Below are positions 1 to 5,602 of a stretch of DNA of 7,074 bases, piece by piece (within the stretch, counting starts at the first letter, position 1; each line of letters opens with the position of its first letter). The notes below the pieces were generated by a model. That model worked only from the letters and a program-made list of their open reading frames with translations. It was not told where the DNA came from and searched no databases. The stretch comes from Clostridia bacterium (lineage in GTDB: Bacteria; Bacillota_A; Clostridia; Oscillospirales; CAG-272). Position numbers and translations under genes: made by a program. Location: contig JAFTRQ010000165.1 in assembly GCA_017462125.1 (NCBI GenBank), positions 1 through 7,074 on the forward strand. The letters are read 5' to 3'.

Positions 1-2
1 AC

Positions 3-638
3 GGTTGGATCCGCGATTTTGGAGATCTGTACGACCTTGCTCAGCACAGAGAAGCAATCATCAACACCGACGGGTTTGGAGAGAAGTCTTATAGCAGACT
101 CATTCAGTCTATCGAAAAGAGCCGTCATTGCACGCTCGGAAAATTCATTGCAGCACTTGGTATACCTAACGTCGGCAGACACGCAGGTAGAGATCTTGAA
201 CGCTACTTCCACGGCTCGTGGGAGGCTTTCCACGATGCAGTACGTAATGGCTTCGATTTCTCGCAACTTCCCGATTTCGGTGAGACCATGAACAAAAACA
301 TTCACGATTGGTACGCATACCTTGCGGAAACTCAGCTTTGGTTCCCGCTGCTTGATTGCGTAATTTTTGAAAAAGAAAAGGAGATCACAACTATGGCAAA
401 CACAAACAATCCCTTCTACGGCAAGACCGTCGTAGCTACCGGCAAGCTTAACAATTACACCCGCGACGGCATTCAGAACAAGCTGCTTTCGCTCGGTGCA
501 ACTCCCGCAAGCTCGGTAACGAAGAACACGGATTACCTCATCGTAGGCGAAAAGGCGGGCAGCAAGCTTGCAAAGGCGCAGCAGCTCGGTGTTAAGACGC
601 TGACCGAAGATGAGTTTGAGGCAATGATCGCCGGATAG
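3..638 (+). CDS. ligA: NAD-dependent DNA ligase, C-terminal part (HhH region and BRCT domain), 5' end outside window
   Basis: The reading frame is open from the first complete codon and gives 211 residues, so the adenylation, OB-fold and most or all of the zinc-finger regions lie upstream and cannot be checked. What is seen: a DLYDL segment (fragment residues 8-12), GFGEKS (about 28-33) and an ALGIPNVG helix-hairpin-helix stretch, all typical of the region just after the LigA zinc finger. A linker follows, then a BRCT domain with GKTVVATGKL, SSVTKNTDYLIVG and GSKLAKAQQLGVKTL. LigA seals nicks in duplex DNA using NAD+; the HhH domain grips DNA and BRCT assists. Given the accessory-type neighbours this is probably an element-borne ligase and not the host housekeeping copy, which is inference. 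It stops with TAG. An internal start at 393 has its own ribosome binding site (separate entry). Assignment of the visible domains is strong; catalytic competence is unknown. Confidence 0.88.
   Translation, partial: GWIRDFGDLYDLAQHREAIINTDGFGEKSYSRLIQSIEKSRHCTLGKFIAALGIPNVGRHAGRDLERYFHGSWEAFHDAVRNGFDFSQLPDFGETMNKNIHDWYAYLAETQLWFPLLDCVIFEKEKEITTMANTNNPFYGKTVVATGKLNNYTRDGIQNKLLSLGATPASSVTKNTDYLIVGEKAGSKLAKAQQLGVKTLTEDEFEAMIAG
377..383 (+). promoter_or_regulatory. Internal Shine-Dalgarno site ahead of the BRCT domain
   Basis: AAAGGAG lies 9 nt before the in-frame ATG at 393 and inside the ligase coding frame. Its quality equals that of sites used by neighbouring genes. It decides whether a free BRCT protein is made. 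Confidence 0.45.
393..638 (+). CDS. Possible separately translated BRCT protein from an internal in-frame start in the ligase gene
   Basis: An in-frame ATG at 393 lies exactly at the linker-BRCT border. It is preceded by AAAGGAG (377-383), a strong Shine-Dalgarno match at 9-nt spacing, like the sites of the other genes here. The product would be 81 residues starting MANTNNPFYGKTV and containing the whole BRCT domain. The first residues before PFYGKTV look like a natural N-terminus (MANTNN) rather than a conserved ligase linker. Two readings are possible: the ligase gene makes both a full-length enzyme and a free BRCT module, or an ancestral stand-alone BRCT gene was fused in frame to a BRCT-less ligase, leaving its ribosome binding site behind. 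The purine run could also be just Lys/Glu codons (EKEKE). Free BRCT domains bind DNA ends or partner proteins, but the role here is unknown. Confidence 0.45.
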   Translation: MANTNNPFYGKTVVATGKLNNYTRDGIQNKLLSLGATPASSVTKNTDYLIVGEKAGSKLAKAQQLGVKTLTEDEFEAMIAG

Positions 639-651
639 GCGATAAAAACAG

Positions 652-676
652 TGGCGGAGTCATACAGGCTCCGCCA
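652..676. terminator. Intergenic hairpin between ligase and methylase genes, terminator-like mainly in the minus direction
   Basis: TGGCGGAG (652-659) pairs perfectly over 8 bp with CTCCGCCA (669-676) around a 9-nt loop; 651/677 can add a G-T pair. On the + strand the tail is TATCTTTAAAT, a weak U-tract, so at most partial termination or attenuation before the methylase gene is expected. Read on the minus strand, the stem is followed after 3 nt by five T, a better terminator, although no minus-strand gene is visible. It occupies the largest intergenic gap of the window (68 nt). Confidence 0.5.
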
Positions 677-706
677 TATCTTTAAATAAAGAAAGGATTA
701 CATACT

Positions 707-1444
707 ATGAAAATCAATGACACAGTACTTGACGTGCTCGGTAACTGCCGAGTTGAAGAAAATGTTCTTTATCTTCCCGCAAATCTGGATCGCAAGGTAT
801 ACACCGACGTGAACAAGGTTCTCGAAGCCCTTGGCGGTAAATGGAACCGCAAGGCAGGCGGACACGTGTTCGATCACTCTCCCGCCGATGAGATTGATGA
901 AGTCATTCTCACGGGTGAGTATACCGACAAGAAGAAGGAATTTCAGTTCTTTCCGACGCCCGCTGATATCGCAGAAAAGCTCTGTGATTTCGCAGGTATC
1001 AACAATACCACCTCCGTGCTTGAGCCCTCCTGTGGCAAAGGCAATATTGCCGATGCTGTATGGAAGAGGTCGCCTAAGCGTTTGCTCGGAATCGAGCTGA
1101 ATACGGATATGGCGCAGTATCTTGAAGGTAAGCCCTATGAGGTCATCATCGGGCAGGATTTCTTGCAGTATGAGGGCGAGACGTGGGATCGCATCGTGAT
1201 GAACCCGCCGTTCTCCCGTCAGCAGGATATCGACCACGTGATGAAGGCACATACTCTCCTCTCGGAGAACGGTATTCTCGTTTCGGTAATGAGCAGATCG
1301 TTCCAATTCAGAACAAACAGAAAATCTGAGGAGTTCAGAGCGTTTCTCGACTCGGTGGGAGCTTCTGTTTACGATCTGCCCGAGGGGGCATTCAAGGAAA
1401 GCGGAACGATGATTCGCTCCTGCATCGTCGTCATCAGAAAGTGA
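707..1444 (+). CDS. Orphan class I SAM-dependent DNA methyltransferase, adenine-N6 type (NPPF)
   Basis: This 245-residue protein carries the core motifs of amino-DNA methylases. FFPTP (81-85) resembles motif X. VLEPSCGKGNI (104-114) is the SAM-binding motif I. E130 after a hydrophobic strand is the ribose-binding acid, D151 sits in a QDF motif, and NPPF (166-169) is the catalytic motif IV that flips and methylates an exocyclic amino group, usually adenine N6. An N-terminal module of about 80 residues contains GGKWNRKAGGHVFD (43-56), a pattern I associate with methylases of phages and mobile elements. There is no long target recognition domain and no restriction nuclease or specificity subunit beside it, so it looks like a solitary methylase. 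The start is backed by AAAGGA (692-697) at 9-nt spacing. A likely role is protecting the element's DNA or marking it; the recognition sequence cannot be read. A protein or RNA substrate is a less likely alternative. Confidence 0.85.
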   Translation: MKINDTVLDVLGNCRVEENVLYLPANLDRKVYTDVNKVLEALGGKWNRKAGGHVFDHSPADEIDEVILTGEYTDKKKEFQFFPTPADIAEKLCDFAGINNTTSVLEPSCGKGNIADAVWKRSPKRLLGIELNTDMAQYLEGKPYEVIIGQDFLQYEGETWDRIVMNPPFSRQQDIDHVMKAHTLLSENGILVSVMSRSFQFRTNRKSEEFRAFLDSVGASVYDLPEGAFKESGTMIRSCIVVIRK

Positions 1445-1453
1445 GGAACGGGT

Positions 1454-1744
1454 ATGAGAACTTTTCCGGTGAAGGTCAGAATGCCATACCGCAGAAGCTA
1501 CATGAACGCAAAAGAACTCGCAAATTGGGCAAATGCTGTCAACCGAAAGGCGGGAGGTAAATCACCTTTTCAGCCCTCGGACTTTCCCGAACGGCTCAAG
1601 GGACATCATTGCGATTGCGGTGTAGACGAAAACGGCTATACCAAGGGAGTATTCACACTTCGCCCGCTAACCAGCGAGGAAGTTACGTCAGGCGGCAAAG
1701 CCTATATGATCTGCGACGTGTGCGGATGCTACTCACATTTATAA
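1454..1744 (+). CDS. Small Cys-rich protein, probably metal binding, function unknown
   Basis: The 96-residue product is not recognised. It has a basic N-terminal third (RTFPVKVRMPYRRSY) and two Cys groups, HHCDCG (51-56) and CDVCGC (87-92), spaced like two halves of a zinc site, with H95 near the end. GAGGAA (1443-1448), overlapping the methylase stop, lies 5 nt before the ATG and supports this start. An in-frame Met at residue 17 (position 1502) begins a plausible shorter protein (MNAKELANWAN) but has a poorer ribosome binding site. It follows the methylase after 9 nt, so the two are surely co-transcribed. The zinc site is inferred from spacing; a DNA- or protein-binding adaptor is possible but unproven. 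Confidence 0.78.
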   Translation: MRTFPVKVRMPYRRSYMNAKELANWANAVNRKAGGKSPFQPSDFPERLKGHHCDCGVDENGYTKGVFTLRPLTSEEVTSGGKAYMICDVCGCYSHL

Positions 1745-1776
1745 ATCAAAGCCTATGAAGGCAGAAAGGGAATTAC

Positions 1777-2880
1777 ATGAAAATCAATTTTGATATGGAT
1801 ATCAACGTCAGCGATTGGGCTGAGGCGATCGGATATACGGTCGTAGGCGACAAGGTCGTATCCAAAAACGTCTTTTCGCTCTCGGATTTTGAGGAATGCA
1901 TTTCGGACTATATTTCCGAGGCGATAGAATGTGGAACCAACTCGGGTGTTATCGTGGAACGCTTCTTTGCAAACGATGATGAGCAGCACGGCCTTCGCGA
2001 TATGTTAGAGGAGTGCGAACGCGTTGAAACCGTTCCGAGTGTTGTGGAAGAGATCACAGATTATTCATCCTTACAAAGAGAGGAACAGCTTGCCCTGATC
2101 GTTGACGGCGCGGACGCGGTCTTTCTTCCCGGGAAGATCCACGGCTGTGAGGATCAGCTTTACATAATCTATCACAACACCGAGGCAAATGGCGGCAACG
2201 GTTCCTTTGAGATCGAGATCCTTGATTATGAAAGAGTCTTGAAGCTTGCCGACGAGAAGGATATGTGTGCTAAGGTCTTCTTTGAAAGGCTGTCGGATAT
2301 GTTCCAAGGCGAGTGGCGCTACTGCAACTCCGATTCAGAGGATTATTGGAATTTCGTTGAGGACTACTTCGATGCGGATTTCGTTTTCGGCAGAGACGGA
2401 GAGGCGGCAGAGGAGTTCGAGTTTATTGTCAACTGGGCAAGAGAGCGTAAGCAGCAGTGCCCCGAGGGTGACGAGACAACCGAGGATGAGCTGGAAAAGG
2501 CACTCGAAAAACAGAGAAAATTCGTTGCTTGGTGCGGTGGATATGATAGGATCAAGGAATGCTGTATTGAGTATAACGATAACAACCAAAAGATCATCGA
2601 GGCATATCGCAAAAAGCACGGCGGAGCCTATCTCGGAAACATAAACTTCCATGGCGAAGAAGCAGAGCAGGTACGCAACTGCCGTATATCCCCGCTATAT
2701 GAGTATACCGGCGGGCAGGTGCAGAACTTTGCTTGCGACTTTATCGTTCCCAACAACGATCACCTGCTTACCGAGCTTATCCGAATTCAATCGGTCGTCC
2801 ATTTTTACTATAAGCCCGTCGTTGAAGCAATTTACAAGCGAATCAGCGAGCTTGACGGACTTGTGCTTCTGTGGACGTAA
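1777..2880 (+). CDS. Large, strongly acidic protein of unknown function
   Basis: 367 residues, not recognised as any family. A hand count gives about 76 Asp/Glu against about 34 Lys/Arg, so the net charge is near -40, spread over the whole length. Local clusters occur at EEFEFIVNW (212-220) and GDETTEDELEKALEKQRK (231-248), the latter probably a charged helix or short coiled coil. Aromatic residues are frequent in the middle (DYWNFVEDYFDADFVF, 189-204). There is no signal peptide and no membrane segment, so it should be cytosolic. The start is fixed by AAAGGG (1765-1770), 6 nt upstream. Acidic, aromatic-rich composition is seen in DNA-mimic inhibitors, but also in many ordinary mobile-element proteins, so composition alone does not assign a role. 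The C-terminal half (TELIRIQSVVHFYYKPVVEAIYKRI) looks helical. Coding is well supported by length, ribosome binding site and spacing to both neighbours. Confidence 0.85.
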   Translation: MKINFDMDINVSDWAEAIGYTVVGDKVVSKNVFSLSDFEECISDYISEAIECGTNSGVIVERFFANDDEQHGLRDMLEECERVETVPSVVEEITDYSSLQREEQLALIVDGADAVFLPGKIHGCEDQLYIIYHNTEANGGNGSFEIEILDYERVLKLADEKDMCAKVFFERLSDMFQGEWRYCNSDSEDYWNFVEDYFDADFVFGRDGEAAEEFEFIVNWARERKQQCPEGDETTEDELEKALEKQRKFVAWCGGYDRIKECCIEYNDNNQKIIEAYRKKHGGAYLGNINFHGEEAEQVRNCRISPLYEYTGGQVQNFACDFIVPNNDHLLTELIRIQSVVHFYYKPVVEAIYKRISELDGLVLLWT

Positions 2881-2885
2881 GGAGG
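2879..2885 (+). promoter_or_regulatory. Shine-Dalgarno site overlapping the upstream stop codon
   Basis: The sequence TAAGGAGG fuses the TAA stop of the acidic-protein gene with the ribosome binding site of the next gene. The same TAAGGAGG arrangement precedes the paralogous gene at 3577. Terminating ribosomes would sit on the next initiation site, favouring coupled translation. Confidence 0.7.
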
Positions 2886-2892
2886 TGCGCGT

Positions 2893-3105
2893 ATGAAACT
2901 CAAGGAGCTTCGCAACGTTATCTCTACCGACACACTCATCTGGCTCGATAATGAAAAAGAGCAAGGTCTTATGTACGACTCGAACCGGTGTCTTCCGGAC
3001 GACTACGACGAAAAGCGCGTTAAAGTTGCGTACACGAGCCGTATCCCGGCTCTTGCCAATCGGATGGCACTTGTGGTCGAGATCTATGAGGAGGATACGG
3101 AATGA
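2893..3105 (+). CDS. Small protein of unknown function, paralogue of the gene at 3577
   Basis: 70 residues, family not recognised. Its N-terminus matches that of the protein at 3577-3771: both have ELR at 5-7, I10, DTLI at 13-16, L18 and NE at 20-21, which is 12 identities in the first 21 positions. Both later share a YD and a VKxV-like strand. The fold is probably a small beta-rich domain (alternating hydrophobic strands, ending in LVVEIYEED). AAGGAGG (2879-2885) begins inside the TAA stop of the preceding gene and lies 7 nt before the ATG, so translation is likely coupled. Its own stop overlaps the next start by 4 nt (ATGA). No catalytic motif is visible. Confidence 0.8.
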   Translation: MKLKELRNVISTDTLIWLDNEKEQGLMYDSNRCLPDDYDEKRVKVAYTSRIPALANRMALVVEIYEEDTE

Positions 3106-3563
3106 AGACGTACTTAACGAAAAAGAAGATCGGAAAAATCAAGCTGAACGGTACCGTGGATATCACCGATCCCGGTTATAGCAAGACGAGTGGCTTTCGT
3201 ATGGACAAGGTTAAGATTAAACCCGGCGAATACGAGTGCTGTGCTTGGATAGGCGAAACCAAGGAGGATGGCGAGAGGGTAGGCATTATCGGAATTTATC
3301 TCGACGGAGCTATCCCCGCGCAGACCTCTATGAAGGAAATCGGCGCCATATCCGTTGATGCTGGACTCGCCGGATTCTTCTACGACAAACCCGATTACAA
3401 CGATGAGGAGTGGGACAAATTCTGCTGTCAGACTGACCGAGGATTAGCGTGGATCAACAAGGACGGCTTTTTCAGCTCCTCCGGATGCGGAGACGGTTTT
3501 TATCCGGTCTATGCAAAAAGAAATCAGGGCAGGAAAATTACTGCCCTTGAAATCAGATTCTAA
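3102..3563 (+). CDS. DUF4241-like protein of unknown function
   Basis: 153 residues. The pattern VDITDPGY (19-26), VDAGLAGFF (85-93) and FSSSGCGDGFYPVY (124-137), ending in a hydrophobic strand ITALEIRF, matches what I know of DUF4241-type proteins (a 'VDAG...' strand followed by 'SSGxGDGxYPVY'). No biochemical function is established for that family to my knowledge. Residues 40-66 (KPGEYECCAWIGETKEDGERVGIIGIY) look like paired beta strands, as in a small beta-sandwich. It starts within an ATGA overlap with the preceding gene, with GGAGG (3090-3094) 7 nt upstream, and is flanked on both sides by the two paralogous small genes, suggesting the three act together or were assembled together. No signal peptide, so cytosolic. 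The family call rests on motif memory, not a search. Confidence 0.75.
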   Translation: MKTYLTKKKIGKIKLNGTVDITDPGYSKTSGFRMDKVKIKPGEYECCAWIGETKEDGERVGIIGIYLDGAIPAQTSMKEIGAISVDAGLAGFFYDKPDYNDEEWDKFCCQTDRGLAWINKDGFFSSSGCGDGFYPVYAKRNQGRKITALEIRF

Positions 3564-3568
3564 GGAGG
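3562..3568 (+). promoter_or_regulatory. Shine-Dalgarno site that fixes the start at 3577
   Basis: AAGGAGG begins within the TAA stop (3561-3563) of the DUF4241-like gene and sits 8 nt before the ATG at 3577. This excludes the longer reading from 3511. Confidence 0.7.
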
Positions 3569-3576
3569 ACAACGGT

Positions 3577-3771
3577 ATGAGATTTGGAGAACTGAGAAAA
3601 TTGATCACCGAGGATACGCTCATCCTCCTTAAAAACGAAGCAGGTAATCCGCTTGGATTACGTCAGCAGTCAAGCTTTCCGGCACGGTATGACAGATGCA
3701 TCGTCAAATCGGTTGGCGTGCAGTTCTATCCGGGCTTGGGAAGCAGACCTGTCATAACAATTATCGTATAA
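3577..3771 (+). CDS. Small protein of unknown function, paralogue of the gene at 2893
   Basis: 64 residues starting MRFGELRKLITEDTLILLKNE. The start at 3577 is chosen over an upstream in-frame ATG at 3511 because AAGGAGG (3562-3568) lies 8 nt before it, the homology with the 70-residue protein at 2893 begins at this Met, and the longer version would run deep into the preceding gene. 12 of the first 21 residues equal the paralogue; the second half diverges but keeps a P..YD and VKSVGV pattern and a terminal beta strand (RPVITIIV). The product is short, soluble and without visible active-site residues. The two copies flanking the DUF4241-like gene suggest an old duplication followed by divergence. 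Confidence 0.78.
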   Translation: MRFGELRKLITEDTLILLKNEAGNPLGLRQQSSFPARYDRCIVKSVGVQFYPGLGSRPVITIIV

Positions 3772-3786
3772 CAGAAAGGAACCGAT

Positions 3787-4557
3787 ATGAGAGAACTTGT
3801 AACAATAGAATTGACTTGGGAACAGGTCGCAGAAAAGATGGAAGATATCCTTAGTAAAATATTGGGCGTTAATCTTGAATGCTCGACCACTCAGGATGAT
3901 ACCGATTTTTGGGGAATCAAGCTTGGCGGATATCGAATGAGCTTGGAGGAGGTCGGAAAGGTTTGTGATTACGTCTGTGCCGATGAATCCGAGAGAAAGG
4001 ATGCGTATCCGTCGGATGAGGCGGAGTCCACTGTTGGAGATTTTAGTGTAGATATTGCAAACAAGCTTCTTGCTCTGAGGCTTGGAATTCATTTTAAGAA
4101 GTATCTTGTTGAGGACAAATGCTTGTTGCTCATCGACTGCCGAAAGAGCGAAACGATTCGAATCTATGGTGAGTCGGTCTGCCTCGATACTTTGAAAAGC
4201 AGAAATGAGTTGTTGGACTTTCTCTATGCAGAGGGAGCTAACGAGTCATCTTTGCTGCGGTTTGCGACCGACTATAAAGAGAATCAGAACAACGGACTCT
4301 TTTGGAAGATACCGATCAAGGATCAGGATCACCTTGGTGCTTTCTTTATTCTCGTAAAGGAAGGTGTACTTTACTTGCCTTACGACGATGCGGATAAAAT
4401 TCACGGAGCGATTATCAGCTTTGATGATATGAAGCTGGCAGACCATTCAACGGTTGTTTCGTATCTGCGCAGATTTCAATCCTTTTATAGCGCAACCACA
4501 GACGTGCTGAACGACCTGTGCAACTATCTGAACAAGAAGGAGAAGAGCAATGGATAA
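3787..4557 (+). CDS. Hypothetical protein, 256 residues, function unknown
   Basis: Not recognised. The start has AAAGGA (3775-3780) 6 nt upstream and follows the previous gene after 15 nt. The N-terminal part (residues 1-65) reads as helix, then a strand pair around DDTDFWGIKLGGYRMSLEEVGKVCDYV. The middle has hydrophobic strands (CLLLIDCRK, 112-120; ETIRIYGESVCLD, 122-134), and the C-terminal half has GAFFILVKEGVLYLPYDD (184-201) followed by a helical tail (SYLRRFQSFYSATTDVLNDLCNYL). Scattered Cys residues form no obvious metal site. No signal peptide or membrane segment is seen. The last 8 nt overlap the next gene (ATGGATAA), indicating translational coupling. It could be a two-domain alpha/beta protein; nothing visible suggests an enzyme. 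Confidence 0.82.
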   Translation: MRELVTIELTWEQVAEKMEDILSKILGVNLECSTTQDDTDFWGIKLGGYRMSLEEVGKVCDYVCADESERKDAYPSDEAESTVGDFSVDIANKLLALRLGIHFKKYLVEDKCLLLIDCRKSETIRIYGESVCLDTLKSRNELLDFLYAEGANESSLLRFATDYKENQNNGLFWKIPIKDQDHLGAFFILVKEGVLYLPYDDADKIHGAIISFDDMKLADHSTVVSYLRRFQSFYSATTDVLNDLCNYLNKKEKSNG

Positions 4558-4969
4558 AAGAAACGTCGAAATGACAGACCAAGAGAAGATCAAAAAACTT
4601 GCGAAGGATCTTTGCCTTGTCAAAGATAGTTGCAACGACGTTTGCAACCCCAAGGAATGCTGTGCGGCGTATAAGCACGCCAAAAAAGCAGTCGAGGTAG
4701 GATACTCCCCAAAACCCGAAGTGACGGATGCTTGTCCGTTCTGCGCAGAGCTGGCAGATACCAAGGATAATGCCGAGTATTATCGGCTACGCCGCAGACA
4801 CAGCGATGACTACGTGTATGAATACACGGCGGCACTTGTAAGTCAAACGTATTACCAAGGCTATCCTACGGGGAAGGTAACGAGCTATAATCATACGCTT
4901 AACTATTGTCCCGAATGTGGAAAGCTGCTTATGGAGGTAAAGTATGAGCCAGAAGAGCATAACGGTTAG
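4550..4969 (+). CDS. Protein with two Cys clusters, likely zinc-binding, function unknown
   Basis: 139 residues with two separate Cys groups. The first, at residues 22-38 (C22, C28, C32, C37, C38), is followed by an AxxAVEVGYS stretch, a layout I have seen in small phage and mobile-element proteins. The second pairs CPFC (62-65) with CPECG (120-124) across about 54 residues rich in Tyr and charged residues, a split zinc-ribbon pattern. AAGGAG (4537-4542) lies 7 nt before the ATG, which itself overlaps the end of the preceding gene by 8 nt; M8 (4571) is a less supported alternative. The 3' end overlaps the next gene by 26 nt. Zinc ribbons of this sort usually bind nucleic acid or protein partners; the target here is unknown. 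Zinc binding is inferred from spacing only. Confidence 0.82.
   Translation: MDKRNVEMTDQEKIKKLAKDLCLVKDSCNDVCNPKECCAAYKHAKKAVEVGYSPKPEVTDACPFCAELADTKDNAEYYRLRRRHSDDYVYEYTAALVSQTYYQGYPTGKVTSYNHTLNYCPECGKLLMEVKYEPEEHNG
4933..4937 (+). promoter_or_regulatory. Shine-Dalgarno site inside the preceding gene, for the start at 4944
   Basis: GGAGG lies 6 nt before the ATG at 4944 and within the last codons of the Cys-cluster gene. It supports a true 26-nt overlap between the two genes rather than the later in-frame Met at 4974. Confidence 0.65.
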
Positions 4970-5558
4970 ATTTATGGCTCAGCAGGGGTGTGAAGACCTA
5001 TATCGGTGCGACGCCACCGGAAAGGTTTACGCAAGGCAGCCTGCGCGGAGCAAAAAATACGTATATTGGTATACCACCACGAAATGGGCAGGAGGTTACG
5101 AGGCATCCGCACCCGTCAAAAGTGGTATTACCTTCCGAGTTGTTGACGGTTCCGGCAATACTCTCTTTGAGGAGCTTATGATTCCGTCCACATCAGACAC
5201 TGGAAGCTGCGCGATCACTCACGGAGACTTCCTTTCTGAGATGCTCAAGGATGAGGCTCGGAAATACGGCGAAACGCTGCATCTTCTCTCACACGAGGAG
5301 TGGAGAAAGCGTTTGGCAGGTGAGAAGACCAAACACGGATATACCGGTTTGATGGACAACTGGATCTATTGTGAGTTTGATACCGAAACCCGTGCGGTAA
5401 TCGATACCGTGAAAATGCTTGGGAAAGAAAAGCACATCGTTCTCGAAAAATGTAAGCACCGCTTATGCGACCTTGAGTGGTTCTCGGTGATCGTTACCGA
5501 TCTGTCGATGGACATCACGGAAGCAATTTGCGGCTACGCAATTATCGAGAGAAAGTAA
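4944..5558 (+). CDS. Hypothetical protein, 204 residues, function unknown
   Basis: Not recognised. The N-terminal stretch QQGCEDLYRCDATGKVYARQ (13-32) looks like a beta hairpin with two Cys. It is followed by an aromatic-rich patch (YVYWYTTTKWAGGYEA, 39-54) and further strands (GITFRVVDGSGNTLFEELMIP), suggesting a beta-rich N-terminal half. The C-terminal half mixes helix (FLSEMLKDEARKYGETLHLLSHEEWRKRLAG) with strands (DNWIYCEFDTETRAVI; WFSVIVTDLSMDI). Start 4944 is supported by GGAGG 6 nt upstream although it overlaps the preceding gene by 26 nt; Met11 at 4974 is the alternative. The gene ends in TAA and is followed by the second hairpin of the window, so it may close a sub-block of the operon. 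It is soluble by composition, with no known catalytic motif. Confidence 0.8.
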   Translation: MSQKSITVRFMAQQGCEDLYRCDATGKVYARQPARSKKYVYWYTTTKWAGGYEASAPVKSGITFRVVDGSGNTLFEELMIPSTSDTGSCAITHGDFLSEMLKDEARKYGETLHLLSHEEWRKRLAGEKTKHGYTGLMDNWIYCEFDTETRAVIDTVKMLGKEKHIVLEKCKHRLCDLEWFSVIVTDLSMDITEAICGYAIIERK

Positions 5559-5566
5559 AACGAAAA

Positions 5567-5591
5567 GGGCATCGCTTTACAGGCGGTGCCC
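5567..5591. terminator. Intergenic hairpin directly before the YodL-like gene's ribosome binding site
   Basis: GGGCATCGC (5567-5575) pairs with GCGGTGCCC (5583-5591) as a 9-bp stem with one G-T pair and a 7-nt loop. On the + strand it is followed not by T but by GAGGAGG, so it cannot be a standard + strand terminator; it could stabilise the mRNA end or affect initiation of the next gene, whose GGAGG starts 3 nt after the stem. On the minus strand it is followed at once by TTTTCGTTTT, a good terminator tail. It lies in the second-largest gap of the window. Confidence 0.5.
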
Positions 5592-5602
5592 GAGGAGGAA
5601 AA

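Noticed and set aside
19..291. 90-residue open frame on the + strand
   Set aside because: It is out of frame with the ligase fragment, whose HhH motifs are clearly coded in the frame starting at position 3; it has no ribosome binding site.
698..1306. 202-residue open frame on the minus strand
   Set aside because: It lies antisense to the methylase, whose catalytic motifs are intact; the product has no recognisable pattern and no good ribosome binding site context. It is a shadow.
1751..1762. Short inverted repeat GCCT-ATGA-AGGC between two genes
   Set aside because: A 4-bp stem is too short to be meaningful.
3526..3547. Perfect 7-bp hairpin, AGGGCAG paired with CTGCCCT
   Set aside because: It is inside the coding end of the DUF4241-like gene, has no T-run after it, and can be explained by codons; kept only as a note.
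3511..3576. Upstream in-frame start for the gene at 3577
   Set aside because: It would overlap the DUF4241-like gene by 53 nt; the Shine-Dalgarno site and paralogue alignment both place the start at 3577.
3797..3850. Promoter-like TTGACT inside the gene at 3787
   Set aside because: No convincing -10 box at the right spacing, and it lies inside a coding region of a tightly packed operon.
5477..5602. Upstream in-frame start for the YodL-like gene
   Set aside because: It overlaps the preceding gene and runs through the hairpin; GAGGAGG just before 5603 and the domain border fix the start there.
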